Assembly (NCBI RefSeq): GCF_003148745.1
Contig: NZ_QGGU01000002.1
Location: 124,001-188,000, forward strand
DNA length: 64,000 bases
Direction of reading: 5' to 3'
Source: Pleionea mediterranea
GTDB taxonomy: Bacteria > Pseudomonadota > Gammaproteobacteria > Enterobacterales > Kangiellaceae
Below are positions 36,179 through 45,453 of the stretch, piece by piece; position 1 is the first letter of the stretch; each line of letters begins with the position of its first letter. The notes beneath the pieces were generated by a model. That model was not told the origin of the DNA, did no database searches, and was given only the letters and a program-made list of their open reading frames with translations. Position numbers and translations under genes: made by a program.

Positions 36179-36787
36179 ATGTTGTTGATGATCGACAATT
36201 ACGATTCGTTTACTTTTAATCTGGTGCAATATTTCCAGCAGTTAAAGGCCGAGATAAAAGTAGTACGAAACGATCAAGCATCGCTGCAACAAATTGAGCA
36301 ATGGGCGCCGGAAAAAATTGTGATTTCACCCGGCCCCTGCAGTCCCGATCAAGCGGGTATTTCTTTATCGGTGATCGGTGAGTTTGCCGGAAAAATCCCT
36401 ATACTCGGCGTTTGTTTGGGGCATCAGGCCATTGCCCAACATTATGGTGCTTCGATTGTCCGTGCTGATGAAGTGATGCACGGTAAAACATCCGATATCC
36501 ACCACACATCAACGGGCGTTTTTCGTGGTTTAAGCAATCCATTCAAAGCCACACGTTATCACTCACTGGTGATTGATAACGATACACTGCCAGATTGCTT
36601 TGATGTCACCGCTTGGAGTATTTGCCAGCAAACAGGCGACAGAAATTTAAATAAAAACAATAAACATCAAACCTATATTATGGGCATCAAACATAAAACG
36701 CTGCAGCTTGAAGGCGTACAGTTTCACCCTGAATCGATATTAAGTGAGCATGGACACCAGTTGTTGCAGAATTTTTTGGGGTATTAA
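36179..36787 (+). CDS. pabA: Aminodeoxychorismate/anthranilate synthase glutaminase subunit
   Basis: A 202-residue class I glutamine amidotransferase: [19 protein letters not shown], nucleophile cysteine in [11 protein letters not shown], and the His-Glu pair in [12 protein letters not shown]. It supplies ammonia to the chorismate-using subunit for p-aminobenzoate (folate) or anthranilate (tryptophan). No trpE or trpD is adjacent, so a PabA or dual role is favoured. A glutamine/asparagine-rich insert ([11 protein letters not shown]) lies before the last motif. Confidence 0.92.
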   Translation: MLLMIDNYDSFTFNLVQYFQQLKAEIKVVRNDQASLQQIEQWAPEKIVISPGPCSPDQAGISLSVIGEFAGKIPILGVCLGHQAIAQHYGASIVRADEVMHGKTSDIHHTSTGVFRGLSNPFKATRYHSLVIDNDTLPDCFDVTAWSICQQTGDRNLNKNNKHQTYIMGIKHKTLQLEGVQFHPESILSEHGHQLLQNFLGY

Positions 36788-36832
36788 GGATTTGTTGTCA
36801 CGCTTTAAATATAAGCGCATGTTTGTAGTGTT

Positions 36833-36860
36833 AGTAGGGTGCGCATTTTGCGCACCACTA
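36833..36860. repeat. REP-like palindrome with GTAG head between convergent genes
   Basis: GTAG (36834-36837) is followed directly by GGTGCGCA-TTT-TGCGCACC, an eight-pair perfect hairpin. TAGT/ACTA extend the symmetry. A GTAG tetranucleotide beside a GC palindrome is the signature of REP sequences mobilised by RAYT transposases. It also could stop transcription from either side, but there is no T-run. Confidence 0.65.
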
Positions 36861-36864
36861 GCAA

Positions 36865-37623
36865 CTACCATCGTTTCTTTCGCGTCCAAAGCCAAATGCC
36901 ACTAATCGCCATCAGTAAAAATAAAATCGCGGCGGCATCCATAACCCAGGGGCCTAAAGGGCTAAACAGTCGGCCTTTGTGAATGTCGATTAATACCCGC
37001 TCCCAATTTAATGCCTGCCCACGAATGTTTTGTTGTAATGTTTGCCAATGTGACTCTGGCAGTTTAACGTTGGTTATCCATTCAGGGGCTTTAAAAAAGT
37101 TAATACTATTAAAACTATCAAAGTTCTCAGAAGCCGCAAACATTCCGCGATTGGTTCCTATAATGAGCTGCTCCCCTTCTACGGCTATTCCGTTTACGGT
37201 ACCAATTTTTTCTTTAGGAAGAGATTTCTGATCAATTAACTCTCCGTTCAGAGTAAATAAGAACAGTGAACTGGATGTTACTGCCACAATAAAATTATTT
37301 AAAGCTGCAGCTCCTTTTAAGCCGCTAATATTATTGTTCGAAACCTGATGATTAAAGTATAAAGAACCTTCTGAGGCAGTAATGTAATCTGCTCCTACGA
37401 CAAAGCTGTTGTAATCCTGTGGTGGCTTAATATTATATTGGTTGAGCAGCCATTCATTTTTCACATAAGATTTCGATAAACCGAGTGATTCAGCATTGTT
37501 TAAAATCAGTTCGGTAAGCGTCAATATAACCAGTAAAAAAACGCAGATAATTGCGATCAAACGATAGAGGGGACTTAATAACCTTTTCGTTTCAGGATGT
37601 TGTTCTTGCGGATTTTTTTTCAT
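36865..37623 (-). CDS. PepSY-associated-type membrane protein, last gene of the iron operon
   Basis: A 252-residue protein with a membrane helix near residues 20-42 and a second at the C-terminus (VMDAAAILFLLMAISGIWLWTRKKRW). Between them is an extracytoplasmic domain of about 170 residues with a repeated beta-strand pattern. The ending DIHKGRLFSPLGPWVMDAAAI resembles PepSY-TM proteins that accompany TonB receptors, although the first PepSY helix pair is reduced. It lies downstream of the receptor on the same strand. A role in ferric reduction or uptake at the inner membrane is inferred from context. Confidence 0.72.
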   Translation of the reverse strand: MKKNPQEQHPETKRLLSPLYRLIAIICVFLLVILTLTELILNNAESLGLSKSYVKNEWLLNQYNIKPPQDYNSFVVGADYITASEGSLYFNHQVSNNNISGLKGAAALNNFIVAVTSSSLFLFTLNGELIDQKSLPKEKIGTVNGIAVEGEQLIIGTNRGMFAASENFDSFNSINFFKAPEWITNVKLPESHWQTLQQNIRGQALNWERVLIDIHKGRLFSPLGPWVMDAAAILFLLMAISGIWLWTRKKRW

Positions 37624-37708
37624 TTAAGATCCTTGTTGCTTATTATTCGAAACCAAGAAGTATTAGGAACATGGTATTTTGAGTATAAAGCAATTGAGAA
37701 CTATATTA

Positions 37709-38722
37709 TTAATCGAGTTGATGAGTGGTGTTGGGAGGTGCTGAATCCTGATGAACTTTTTTATGAGAAAACATGGAATATAATTTTTTTCCCGAAGCTT
37801 TTAAAGGATTCCAATATAAACCGGTCAGTGTGTCGTGCTCGGTAAAGTTTTTCCCGACACCAAAACGTATACGCCCACAGCCATGAGCAAGCACTAATGT
37901 TCCGGCCATTCGATCCCAAATCGCCAGTGCTGATCCCAGGTTGCGATCAAAATGTTTGGGGTTGTCACTGTGATGGATCTGGTGTTGCGCCGGACTGATA
38001 AACCAGTGTTCCCATCGTTTTCCCCAGGATAACCAGATATGTGAATGACGTAAGTTTGAACCCATCACATTAAAAACAAAAACAAAAATATTGGCTCCGG
38101 CAAGTTCAATAACCGACAGTTGTGTGCCAAATAAATAAAAGCCAATTCCAACCGCAACGCCCTGAGCGACCGCCAGCCGACAGGCAAACAGATAGTTTTC
38201 AATGGGGTGAGATCGATAAATGGTTAGTGGGGTAAGCACTTTTGCCGAATGGTGGACTTTGTGGATCTCCCAGAGAAACGGAACTTTGTGCAATAAAAAA
38301 TGCAATATAAATCGCGACAGATCATCCAGAACAAACAGCAGCACAGTAAAGCTGCTCATTACGATCCATGTTGTTTCCGATATGGGGACAATTGGGCCAA
38401 ACGCCCACTCAAGCACTTCGGTAAGCGCCAGAGCAATGGGCACCATGGTTAAAATTACCGGGGCCAGCAAAACTCCGCGTATGATTCTGTTGACCACCAA
38501 TAAAACATAATCCTGACGCGCCGATGGTGCCCACCAAATTTTTCGGGGAAACAGAAACTTTATAAATCCGCGAAAGGAAGATGATTCTTTTCGAAGCAGG
38601 TAAACCACCAGAGCCAGTACTAATGCGCCTATCAGGTAGAGGGCAAAAATACGCTGACCTGCGTCAAATAGATATTGACTCAGCTCATAAAGGCTATTGC
38701 TCAAAGGTTCAAATATTGACAT
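37709..38722 (-). CDS. Fatty-acid hydroxylase/sterol desaturase superfamily membrane protein
   Basis: A 337-residue protein with several membrane helices and the family's histidine clusters: HFLLH, HKVHHS and QHQIHHS, plus a further RHSH. These bind a non-haem di-iron centre in characterised members that hydroxylate or desaturate lipids. It sits between the TonB receptor and the PepSY-type gene in the putative Fur-controlled operon. The substrate is unknown. Confidence 0.85.
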   Translation of the reverse strand: MSIFEPLSNSLYELSQYLFDAGQRIFALYLIGALVLALVVYLLRKESSSFRGFIKFLFPRKIWWAPSARQDYVLLVVNRIIRGVLLAPVILTMVPIALALTEVLEWAFGPIVPISETTWIVMSSFTVLLFVLDDLSRFILHFLLHKVPFLWEIHKVHHSAKVLTPLTIYRSHPIENYLFACRLAVAQGVAVGIGFYLFGTQLSVIELAGANIFVFVFNVMGSNLRHSHIWLSWGKRWEHWFISPAQHQIHHSDNPKHFDRNLGSALAIWDRMAGTLVLAHGCGRIRFGVGKNFTEHDTLTGLYWNPLKASGKKLYSMFSHKKVHQDSAPPNTTHQLD

Positions 38723-38814
38723 GGTGACTCAAGTGGCGATTAAAGCTCATGGTTAGTTTAATACCAGCTCGCTCTATTCGCCACATTTGTATTTTGCAAA
38801 GTATAAATAATGCG

Positions 38815-41064
38815 TTACCAGCGGTATTTATAGCCCATAAACCATTGTTGTGGTTTATTCGGTCTTGCGCCATAGGGGCGTCGGCTGACTATGGTCTTTT
38901 CATCGAACACATTGTCCAGCTTAAAATAAAGACTGCCGGAATTGATAAAATCATAGGCTGCAGAAATATCGGTGATCCACATAGGTTCGGTACTAACGCC
39001 AGACAATGTCACACCATCGCCTGCGGCTTCATAGAGTTCACTGGTATAGCGTGCCAGTAGATTGATGCGCCATTGATTGGCTTCCATTCCGGCAGTGAGT
39101 GTGAGCTGATTTTCCGGCATATACGGAATCGGATCGCCGGCGTCTACTTCACCCCACATGGCATAATCGGAGTTAAAGGCTTCTTCAAACTCTGCATTAT
39201 TATAGGTGTAAATTACCGAGAACGGCATATCGAAGTCTGAGCTGATCGATAGACGATCAGAATAACTTAACTCAACGCCACTGACTTTAGCGTTGCCTGA
39301 GTTGAACTCTTGATCAAGGATGTTAATACAATTGGATGCAGTTGAGGCGGTGCAGCTTTCTTTCAGGTTTTCGAAATCGCTGAGGAAACCGACGATTTCA
39401 AAGCGGGTGCCATTATTAGCGAAACGATAGCCCAGTTCTGTATTAACACTTTCTTCAATAGCTATTTCAGGAGACTGTTGTGGACTGGTTGGAATAAAGC
39501 CACGATGAACGCCGGCAAACACGCCCGAGTTGTTATCGATGGAGTAGAAAGTACTGACGCCGGGCAGCCATACTTCGGTGGTTTTCTTTAACCAGTCGAG
39601 TTCCTTACCTTCCAGATTATTCTGGTAATAGCTGTCAATTAATTCACCACGAACACCCAGAGTCAGCTCCCATTGATCCCAGGCCAGTGTGTCCTGCAAA
39701 TACAATGACCAGGCTTCGGCGCGTTCGGTATTGGCCGTCGTCAACTGCACCGGGTTGCCAGTGCTCACCAGGTTACCGGATACCATGTTAAAGCTTTGCT
39801 CGGTATGAAAGCGCTGAATTTCGTCTTCATGAAAGCGTACACCCACTTTAAAATGATGTTCCCATCCCCAGAGGTCACTTTGCCAGCTCGCATCCGATTG
39901 AATACCTTGCGAATAAAATTCGCGATCGTTGGTGCCAATTAATAATTGTTCGTAACTTTCTTCACTGTCTCTCTGTCCTGATAACACTTCATAATAAATG
40001 GCGTTGAAGCTATCGGTTGGCGATTGAAGAATTTGTTGTAATGAACGTCTTGTTGCCGGATTTTTTTGGTTATTGAAATTATTCAGTTTGCGCCAGGCGC
40101 GTTCAAAGTTATTGCGATAAACCCTTGTAATCACATCAAAGCTATCACCGGATAAAAAATGATTTACTTGAAACTGATTATGCGTCCAGTCCATTTGACC
40201 TAATTGAGAGGCGGCGTAACGTCGATAGGGATTGGCTGCAAAATCTTGATCGGTTAATCCGAGATAGGTTTCATCGGACAGCTCATCGCTGTAGCCCAAT
40301 TTAATTTCGATAACTTGGTTGTAGTCGTGAGAATCAAGGTTATAGCGAAGCTTGCCAATAAAATCGTTTTTGCTGAATCCAGTACCTTTCGAATAATCAC
40401 CACCACCATCAAGTTGTTTGAAACCATCGCTGTTTACGGTTAACCCTTCGAGTAATACACCGAAGTTTCCACTGGACTCGTTTATGTAGGCGTGGCCTTT
40501 TTGATAACCGTCGGCACCGACGGCAACATCAACCATGCCTTCGTCGTAGGCGCTAACCTGACGGGTTTGTAAGTTTAATGTACCTGCTACTGTATTCGGC
40601 CCATATAAAATAGCCGCAGGCCCTTTAAAAACTTCGACATTACTTAGTCGACTCACCATGGGAAAATAATAGGCGGCTGGTGCCGAATAAGGCGCAGGGC
40701 CAATTAAGATACCGTCTTCTAAAATATTGATTTTTTTACTTCGTTCGGGCGTTACACCACGAAAGCCAATGTTTGGTCGTAAGCCAAAGCCGTCTTCCTC
40801 ACGAATGTTGACACCGGGAACTTGCGCTAAAATTTGATGTATATCGTCGTACTCAAATTTTTCCAGTTGTTGTTCGTCAATCACTGTTGCCGATCCGGCT
40901 TCGGTATTTAACCCTTTGGCTTTGCCGACAATCAGCATTCGTTCACTGTATTTGTCTGATTTTTTTTCGTCGCCTTTTTGCTCTTGCGACAGACCCGTTG
41001 TTGCTATTACTACCACAGCGGTAAGTAAACTTGTGCGAGAGAAAGTTGTGTTCGTTTTTATCAT
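38815..41064 (-). CDS. TonB-dependent outer-membrane receptor, FecA-like
   Basis: A 749-residue receptor. An N-terminal signal is followed by a candidate TonB box (ERMLIVG), a plug domain (VPGVNIREEDG, PNIGFRGVTPERS, VEVFKGPAAILYGPNTVAG) and a 22-strand barrel ending in the aromatic residues KYRW. Plug residues such as ILEDGILIGPAPYSAPAAYY resemble the ferric citrate receptor FecA group. No N-terminal signalling domain is present, so regulation is not by a FecI/FecR cascade but probably through the Fur-type promoter upstream of the operon. Confidence 0.92.
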   Translation of the reverse strand: MIKTNTTFSRTSLLTAVVVIATTGLSQEQKGDEKKSDKYSERMLIVGKAKGLNTEAGSATVIDEQQLEKFEYDDIHQILAQVPGVNIREEDGFGLRPNIGFRGVTPERSKKINILEDGILIGPAPYSAPAAYYFPMVSRLSNVEVFKGPAAILYGPNTVAGTLNLQTRQVSAYDEGMVDVAVGADGYQKGHAYINESSGNFGVLLEGLTVNSDGFKQLDGGGDYSKGTGFSKNDFIGKLRYNLDSHDYNQVIEIKLGYSDELSDETYLGLTDQDFAANPYRRYAASQLGQMDWTHNQFQVNHFLSGDSFDVITRVYRNNFERAWRKLNNFNNQKNPATRRSLQQILQSPTDSFNAIYYEVLSGQRDSEESYEQLLIGTNDREFYSQGIQSDASWQSDLWGWEHHFKVGVRFHEDEIQRFHTEQSFNMVSGNLVSTGNPVQLTTANTERAEAWSLYLQDTLAWDQWELTLGVRGELIDSYYQNNLEGKELDWLKKTTEVWLPGVSTFYSIDNNSGVFAGVHRGFIPTSPQQSPEIAIEESVNTELGYRFANNGTRFEIVGFLSDFENLKESCTASTASNCINILDQEFNSGNAKVSGVELSYSDRLSISSDFDMPFSVIYTYNNAEFEEAFNSDYAMWGEVDAGDPIPYMPENQLTLTAGMEANQWRINLLARYTSELYEAAGDGVTLSGVSTEPMWITDISAAYDFINSGSLYFKLDNVFDEKTIVSRRPYGARPNKPQQWFMGYKYRW

Positions 41065-41144
41065 AAATTTGACCGGTTAAGGCACCCTAAATAAAACGTT
41101 AAATAAGATTGTTTTGCGCAATAATTATTTGCAGTGTTGAGCTT

Positions 41145-42413
41145 TTAATCGTTATCACCCGCCGATGTTGCTGGCAATTCTAGCGCTAACTGATTAATAA
41201 AATCGGTTTTCAGCTGATCGGTAATGGCTTTTACTTTACGATGTGTTTCACGAACCTGAGCATCGTTATTTTGAAGCGTCAAAGACAAGTTTTGCTGATA
41301 GGCTTCGACGTCTGCAATGGCTGCATCTATCGCTGTTCGCATATTGTTGGCTGTCATAGTCGCGCCTTCTTCAATCAGGTAATCATCAAAGCCGGTGGTG
41401 TCTTCTGAGTTGTTGACTTCGCCGGTGAATAAGCTTTTTAAACTGATCAGGTTGTTGCGGATATGCTCAAGAGATTGATAGGCAAATTGTGATTCAAGAT
41501 CTTGTGGGCAAAGTGACTGCTGACAATCGTTTTCAAACAGCCCAAGTGGAACGCCCAGTTTGCCATCTTTAGTGACGCTGTCGATATAAAACATAGCGTC
41601 TGATACGCGATTAACCGCTTCGTGCGCATTGGCAAAGTCACTGCCCGGCTCATTGGCGGCGTTCAACAATGAGGCGGCATAACCATTGGCGCCATCCCAT
41701 GCATTGAGTAATATTTGTGAACTTTGGCCAATGTCGCTGGCAACTTCTGTCGCAAATTCACAGCGTTGTTGTCTGCGTTCTGCACTGGTTAAATTATCCC
41801 AGCCATCAGGGGCGGTTGTTGAAGAGCAGGAGTGTTCAAGGTTTTCATTAAATAACAGATATTCCAGAGCATCGAGGCCGCGACGGGTAGCAACCCGGTT
41901 GGCAATGTTGTAGGGCTCGCCGTTAATGCTTCCTTGATTAAAGTAAACAACATCTTGATCCACGGCGCAGGTACTGGTGACGGGCCAGGAATAAATCTGA
42001 TTGCGTAACAGGCTCTGATTTTCAATTAACGGCCCCAGTTGCATCACTTCTATTTTTTGCCATTGTTCCATGGAGTTGTGCCAGGATTGTTGTGCCGCCG
42101 CTAATTCATTATCGCGTTCTGCCGCAGTGGCTGAACCATTATTAAATGACGTTTCTACGCTGCAGTATTGATCAACGGCCAGGTGAAGTTGGTTGGCGAG
42201 CGTTTCAAAATTTAAATAGGCTGGCGTAATTACATTATTGGTCAGATTCGACAAAAGTGCGGTTTCATTGAATGTTGTTGTTCCGCCATTGTTGCCACCT
42301 CCGGAATTGAAATCTTCACCGGCAGTACTTTGTACACTATCACTGCAGGCACTGAGTATTAGTGCTGATGAAACAGCAACGGTAATCGATTGTAAAAACT
42401 TGCTTGTATTCAT
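41145..42413 (-). CDS. Imelysin-family (peptidase M75-like) lipoprotein
   Basis: A 422-residue lipoprotein from ATG 42413: signal MNTSKFLQSITVAVSSALILSAC with lipobox LSAC. The mature part is helical, with imelysin features including the HNSMEQWQKIEVMQLGP segment, a GLDALEYLLF motif (GxHxxE-like position reads GLDALE) and long helices. Imelysins bind iron or haem at the cell surface or in the periplasm; the family is not a proven peptidase. It is followed by the TonB receptor, 80 bases on. A longer frame to 42467 runs into the intergenic hairpin and is rejected. Confidence 0.88.
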   Translation of the reverse strand: MNTSKFLQSITVAVSSALILSACSDSVQSTAGEDFNSGGGNNGGTTTFNETALLSNLTNNVITPAYLNFETLANQLHLAVDQYCSVETSFNNGSATAAERDNELAAAQQSWHNSMEQWQKIEVMQLGPLIENQSLLRNQIYSWPVTSTCAVDQDVVYFNQGSINGEPYNIANRVATRRGLDALEYLLFNENLEHSCSSTTAPDGWDNLTSAERRQQRCEFATEVASDIGQSSQILLNAWDGANGYAASLLNAANEPGSDFANAHEAVNRVSDAMFYIDSVTKDGKLGVPLGLFENDCQQSLCPQDLESQFAYQSLEHIRNNLISLKSLFTGEVNNSEDTTGFDDYLIEEGATMTANNMRTAIDAAIADVEAYQQNLSLTLQNNDAQVRETHRKVKAITDQLKTDFINQLALELPATSAGDND

Positions 42414-42466
42414 TTTTGATGCGATCCAATTAGCTAAAACTTTGAAAAAACGACCCATTATCAACA

Positions 42467-42504
42467 CGCAAAAAGGCTAAGTGTTACCACTTAACCTTTT
42501 TGCG
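42467..42504 (-). terminator. Intercistronic hairpin with GUAA (GNRA) loop, possible leaky terminator
   Basis: On the minus strand, a 17-base arm starting CGCAAAAAGGTTAAGTG pairs with the returning arm through one U-G wobble, closing on a GTAA tetraloop. The inner part (GGTTAAGTG ... CACTTAGCC then TTTTT) is a standard Rho-independent terminator; the outer part extends it. It lies between the DUF4856 and imelysin genes and may reduce or process the downstream message. Confidence 0.75.
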
Positions 42505-42542
42505 TTCATCTGTGGCTTTCCGTTAGAAAGCTCAAACGAGAT

Positions 42543-44252
42543 TTACCAGTTAGCAACGTGCTCGCTATCAAAACCATAAGCGGCTTCTAAAATATCTCTC
42601 GCTTGTAGCAAGTCGGCTTTGTATTGTTCTAAATCCGCTTCGGGACTTACAACAGGAGCGTCTTGCATCAGAGTGTGTAGCAATGCGTAGTCTTGATCGG
42701 TTAATGGTGAGAACCGGTTAAACTGAAGGTTAAGCGCAAAGCCTTTCATTTCTGACCAGTGTTTTGCCAGATCATCGTAGTTGAAGTCTGCTGTTTCTAA
42801 AGCATTTAAGTCTGCCAGTGTGTCATTGATGTAATGAACCACAGTTGCAGAAATCGATTTTTCCCAGTACTCAACCACAATGTCTCGTTGTGCAAGTAGA
42901 TCATTCATTTGCGCATCGGTCAGTTCGCTACCAATGTTGTCGTTAATGATCTTACGGCCTGCTAACAGTGCATTGAAAGCGGTTGTGGAATAGTCGGTTG
43001 GGCTGGTGTGTGATGCGGTACCGCGATCACGTTTCGCAGCGTTGACCGAGTTACCAAAGTTAACTTCTGATAGCAGATCAAACAATCCATCATTGTTGCT
43101 GTCATGGCGTCCTGAACTGTATGCATCACGACCGCCTTTGCCGGCAATTTCATCGTCAGTGTATTCAAGATAGTCACGAGCGGCACCAAAGTAACCGTAA
43201 CCTTCATCCCACTGATGTTCCAGAGTTGTGTAGTCTTTGTCTGCCGGAATGTTGGTGGTTCTTAGGCCTTTGCTGTCAGTATCATTGTCCAGGTAATCAT
43301 CAACACCTTGCGAAAAGGCAACGGCGCCCAGTAAAAACTTCTGGATCAACTGTTTTAAATCACGGCCATCTTCGGTCAGGTAAATTTTGGTGATTGGGTT
43401 GCCATTGAAGTCATTGCGGGTATTACCGTTGATGTAAACTTCGGCATTATCGGCAAGCATACCAAAGAAGATTTGAACCAGACCGTGTGGTGTGGTTGAA
43501 CCCTTAGCACCCCAACCTTCAAACTCGCCATTGTTCCAGTCTTTATGTTGACCGAGTGCATCATTACCGGCAATTTTACCGTTCAAGTCTTTACTTGAGT
43601 TAGATAATTGACGCAAGTTGCTTTGCTCAGACGCTTCAATAAAATCAACCGCAAAGGTATCGGCAATAAGATCATACTCTTCATCTGAAATTTGATAGAA
43701 AGAGTTTAGCTTGTCCATTACTGCCTGGCGGGTGGTTAATGCGCCCGTTTCCAGATCAGTCTGAAGTTCACCACCGATGTACTGATTTAATTCGGCAATT
43801 AGCACATGACGTGTGATCTGACCCGAGTAAGAAACAGAAGAAACGTTATCGTTATTGAAGAACTTATAGGTATCCAATAAATCATTAACGGCGATTGAAA
43901 CAGTTTTGCTAAAGCTGGCGCCACTGTTGTCCGTTACAGTCAAACTAACGTCTACATCGGTTGTTTTCTCAAAGTTTAAAGCAACATCGTCTTTAAGTTT
44001 TAGAGAGGAGCCAGAAATTTCAAAGTCTTCATGGCTGGTTGTAAAAGTAAAGGTATCGTTGGCATTAACATCCACGGCTGAAAGGGTGCCAATGGTTGCG
44101 CCTGCACTGTTTTCGTCAACTGAAGTAGCTGAAAGCTGAATATCGGTAGGAGCACTGTTGCCTTCACTGGAAGAGCCACCGCATCCGGTTAAAACAAATA
44201 GACTTGCCGCCACTGCAGAAGCGACTAATTGCTTGCTATTTAGGTGTTTCAT
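42543..44252 (-). CDS. DUF4856 lipoprotein with a cadherin-like domain
   Basis: A 569-residue lipoprotein: signal ending LFVLTGCGGSSS (lipobox LTGC), a serine-rich linker, and a cadherin-like repeat of about 100 residues (APTDIQLSATSVDENSAGATIGTLSAVD). A C-terminal DUF4856 region of about 400 residues follows (TYKFFNNDNVSSVSYSGQ, HQWDEGYGYFGAARDY). DUF4856 proteins commonly precede imelysin genes and a TonB receptor, notably in Bacteroidetes, and are presumed surface iron-uptake components; no activity is established. It is the first gene behind the Fur-type promoter. Confidence 0.85.
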   Translation of the reverse strand: MKHLNSKQLVASAVAASLFVLTGCGGSSSEGNSAPTDIQLSATSVDENSAGATIGTLSAVDVNANDTFTFTTSHEDFEISGSSLKLKDDVALNFEKTTDVDVSLTVTDNSGASFSKTVSIAVNDLLDTYKFFNNDNVSSVSYSGQITRHVLIAELNQYIGGELQTDLETGALTTRQAVMDKLNSFYQISDEEYDLIADTFAVDFIEASEQSNLRQLSNSSKDLNGKIAGNDALGQHKDWNNGEFEGWGAKGSTTPHGLVQIFFGMLADNAEVYINGNTRNDFNGNPITKIYLTEDGRDLKQLIQKFLLGAVAFSQGVDDYLDNDTDSKGLRTTNIPADKDYTTLEHQWDEGYGYFGAARDYLEYTDDEIAGKGGRDAYSSGRHDSNNDGLFDLLSEVNFGNSVNAAKRDRGTASHTSPTDYSTTAFNALLAGRKIINDNIGSELTDAQMNDLLAQRDIVVEYWEKSISATVVHYINDTLADLNALETADFNYDDLAKHWSEMKGFALNLQFNRFSPLTDQDYALLHTLMQDAPVVSPEADLEQYKADLLQARDILEAAYGFDSEHVANW

Positions 44253-44679
44253 TACGAGTTCCTGGTTAATTTATATTCTAGTTGAGCTGTGGATGCGAAT
44301 AATAGATCAGTTGCAAATGAAAATCAATCTTATTAGCATTTGTGTTAAGGGCTTCTGATTATCGGGATGGCTCGTGTCTGCATTGGGAGTTTATCTGTAA
44401 TAAATCACATCAAAATCAATAGGATATATTAACCAGGAGATTCAGTTTAGATATTAAATAGGCTCGCTCAATCCATTAACTATTTAGTTATTATTCGTAG
44501 CTATATCTCGTAATTATATGAATTAGTGATGGAGTTAAAGGTTGCTGGTATGTATTTGGAGCTCTTTGTAAGTGGAATGATCAGGGACAGATAATAAAGT
44601 TGAATATTATCGAGTTCAGATAGGTAGTATTGGAAAGTGGTGAATGGAGTGGCGTAACCGGTAGATATTTGGCGCTCGC
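44253..44679. other. 427-bp gap holding the Fur-type promoter; remainder without recognised features
   Basis: The first 80 bases contain the promoter and the Fur-like site of the iron operon. From about 44350 to the crp stop I see AT-rich sequence without repeats, hairpins with T-runs or a plausible small gene. Confidence 0.4.
44299..44331 (-). promoter_or_regulatory. Promoter with overlapping Fur-like box upstream of the iron operon
   Basis: Read on the minus strand: -35 TTGATT (44327-44322), a 17-base spacer and -10 TATTAT (44304-44299). The start codon is 47 bases past the -10. A Fur-like site, GCAAATGAAAATCAATCTT (44313-44331), matches the 19-bp Fur consensus at about 13 positions and covers the -35 and part of the spacer, as expected for iron-dependent repression. 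Flanking CAAATG/CATTTG add symmetry. Confidence 0.75.
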
Positions 44680-45315
44680 TTAGCGAGCACCAAAGATCAC
44701 CATGGTTTTACCTTTCACATGAATATGACCTTGCTCTTCGAGCACTTTTAATACTCGGCCAACCATTTCACGGGAACAGCCAACAATGCGTCCGAGTTCC
44801 TGACGGGTAATTTTAATTTGCATGCCGTCCGGGTGGGTCATGGCATCGGGTTCTTTGCATAAGTCGAGTAACGTGCGCGCAACTCGGCCAGTCACATCCA
44901 TAAATGCCAGGTCGCCAACTTTCTGGCTGGTATTACGTAATCGTAATGCCATTTGACCGGAGAGACGCATCAGGATTTCAGGATTTTCTGCCGCCAGTTG
45001 CTGAAATTTAGGGTAGCCCACTTCAGCTATTTCGCTTTCAGCTTTGGCTTTAACCCAGGCACTACGAACATCCTGGCCGTCGAATAACCCCATTTCACCG
45101 AAGAAATCGCCAGCATTTAAATAGGCCAGTACTAACTCGCGACCATCGTTGTCTTCAATGACAACACTGACTGAACCTTCAAGAATAAAGTAAAGGGATT
45201 CGGACTTGTCGCCCTGATAAATGATGGTGCTTTTGGCAGGGTAACGTCTCCTATGGCAGTGAGAAATAAACCACTCCATAGTTTCATCTTTGGCAATAAA
45301 TCGGGGTAGTGACAT
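44680..45315 (-). CDS. crp: cAMP receptor protein (CRP)
   Basis: A 211-residue global regulator collinear with E. coli [25 protein letters not shown], cAMP-pocket region [21 protein letters not shown], dimer helix, and the [24 protein letters not shown]. The arginine and glutamate that contact TGTGA half-sites are present (GCSREMVGR). Neighbour yhfA is divergent, the same adjacency as in E. coli. No obvious TGTGA-N6-TCACA site is visible in the 138-base intergenic region. Confidence 0.95.
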   Translation of the reverse strand: MSLPRFIAKDETMEWFISHCHRRRYPAKSTIIYQGDKSESLYFILEGSVSVVIEDNDGRELVLAYLNAGDFFGEMGLFDGQDVRSAWVKAKAESEIAEVGYPKFQQLAAENPEILMRLSGQMALRLRNTSQKVGDLAFMDVTGRVARTLLDLCKEPDAMTHPDGMQIKITRQELGRIVGCSREMVGRVLKVLEEQGHIHVKGKTMVIFGAR

Positions 45316-45453
45316 ACAAAATGCCTTTTCTTTGAATTGTCAGTTGTTCGAACAAGCTGTATTAACTTTAGCATAAAGTTGATATTCGGGTGTAGATATA
45401 ATTAAATCAACAGCTTACCTAACTGTATTAAATATCTGTATTGGAGATGCGAA

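Noticed and set aside
45316-45453. CRP autoregulatory site between crp and yhfA
   Set aside because: No TGTGA-N6-TCACA-like sequence could be found.
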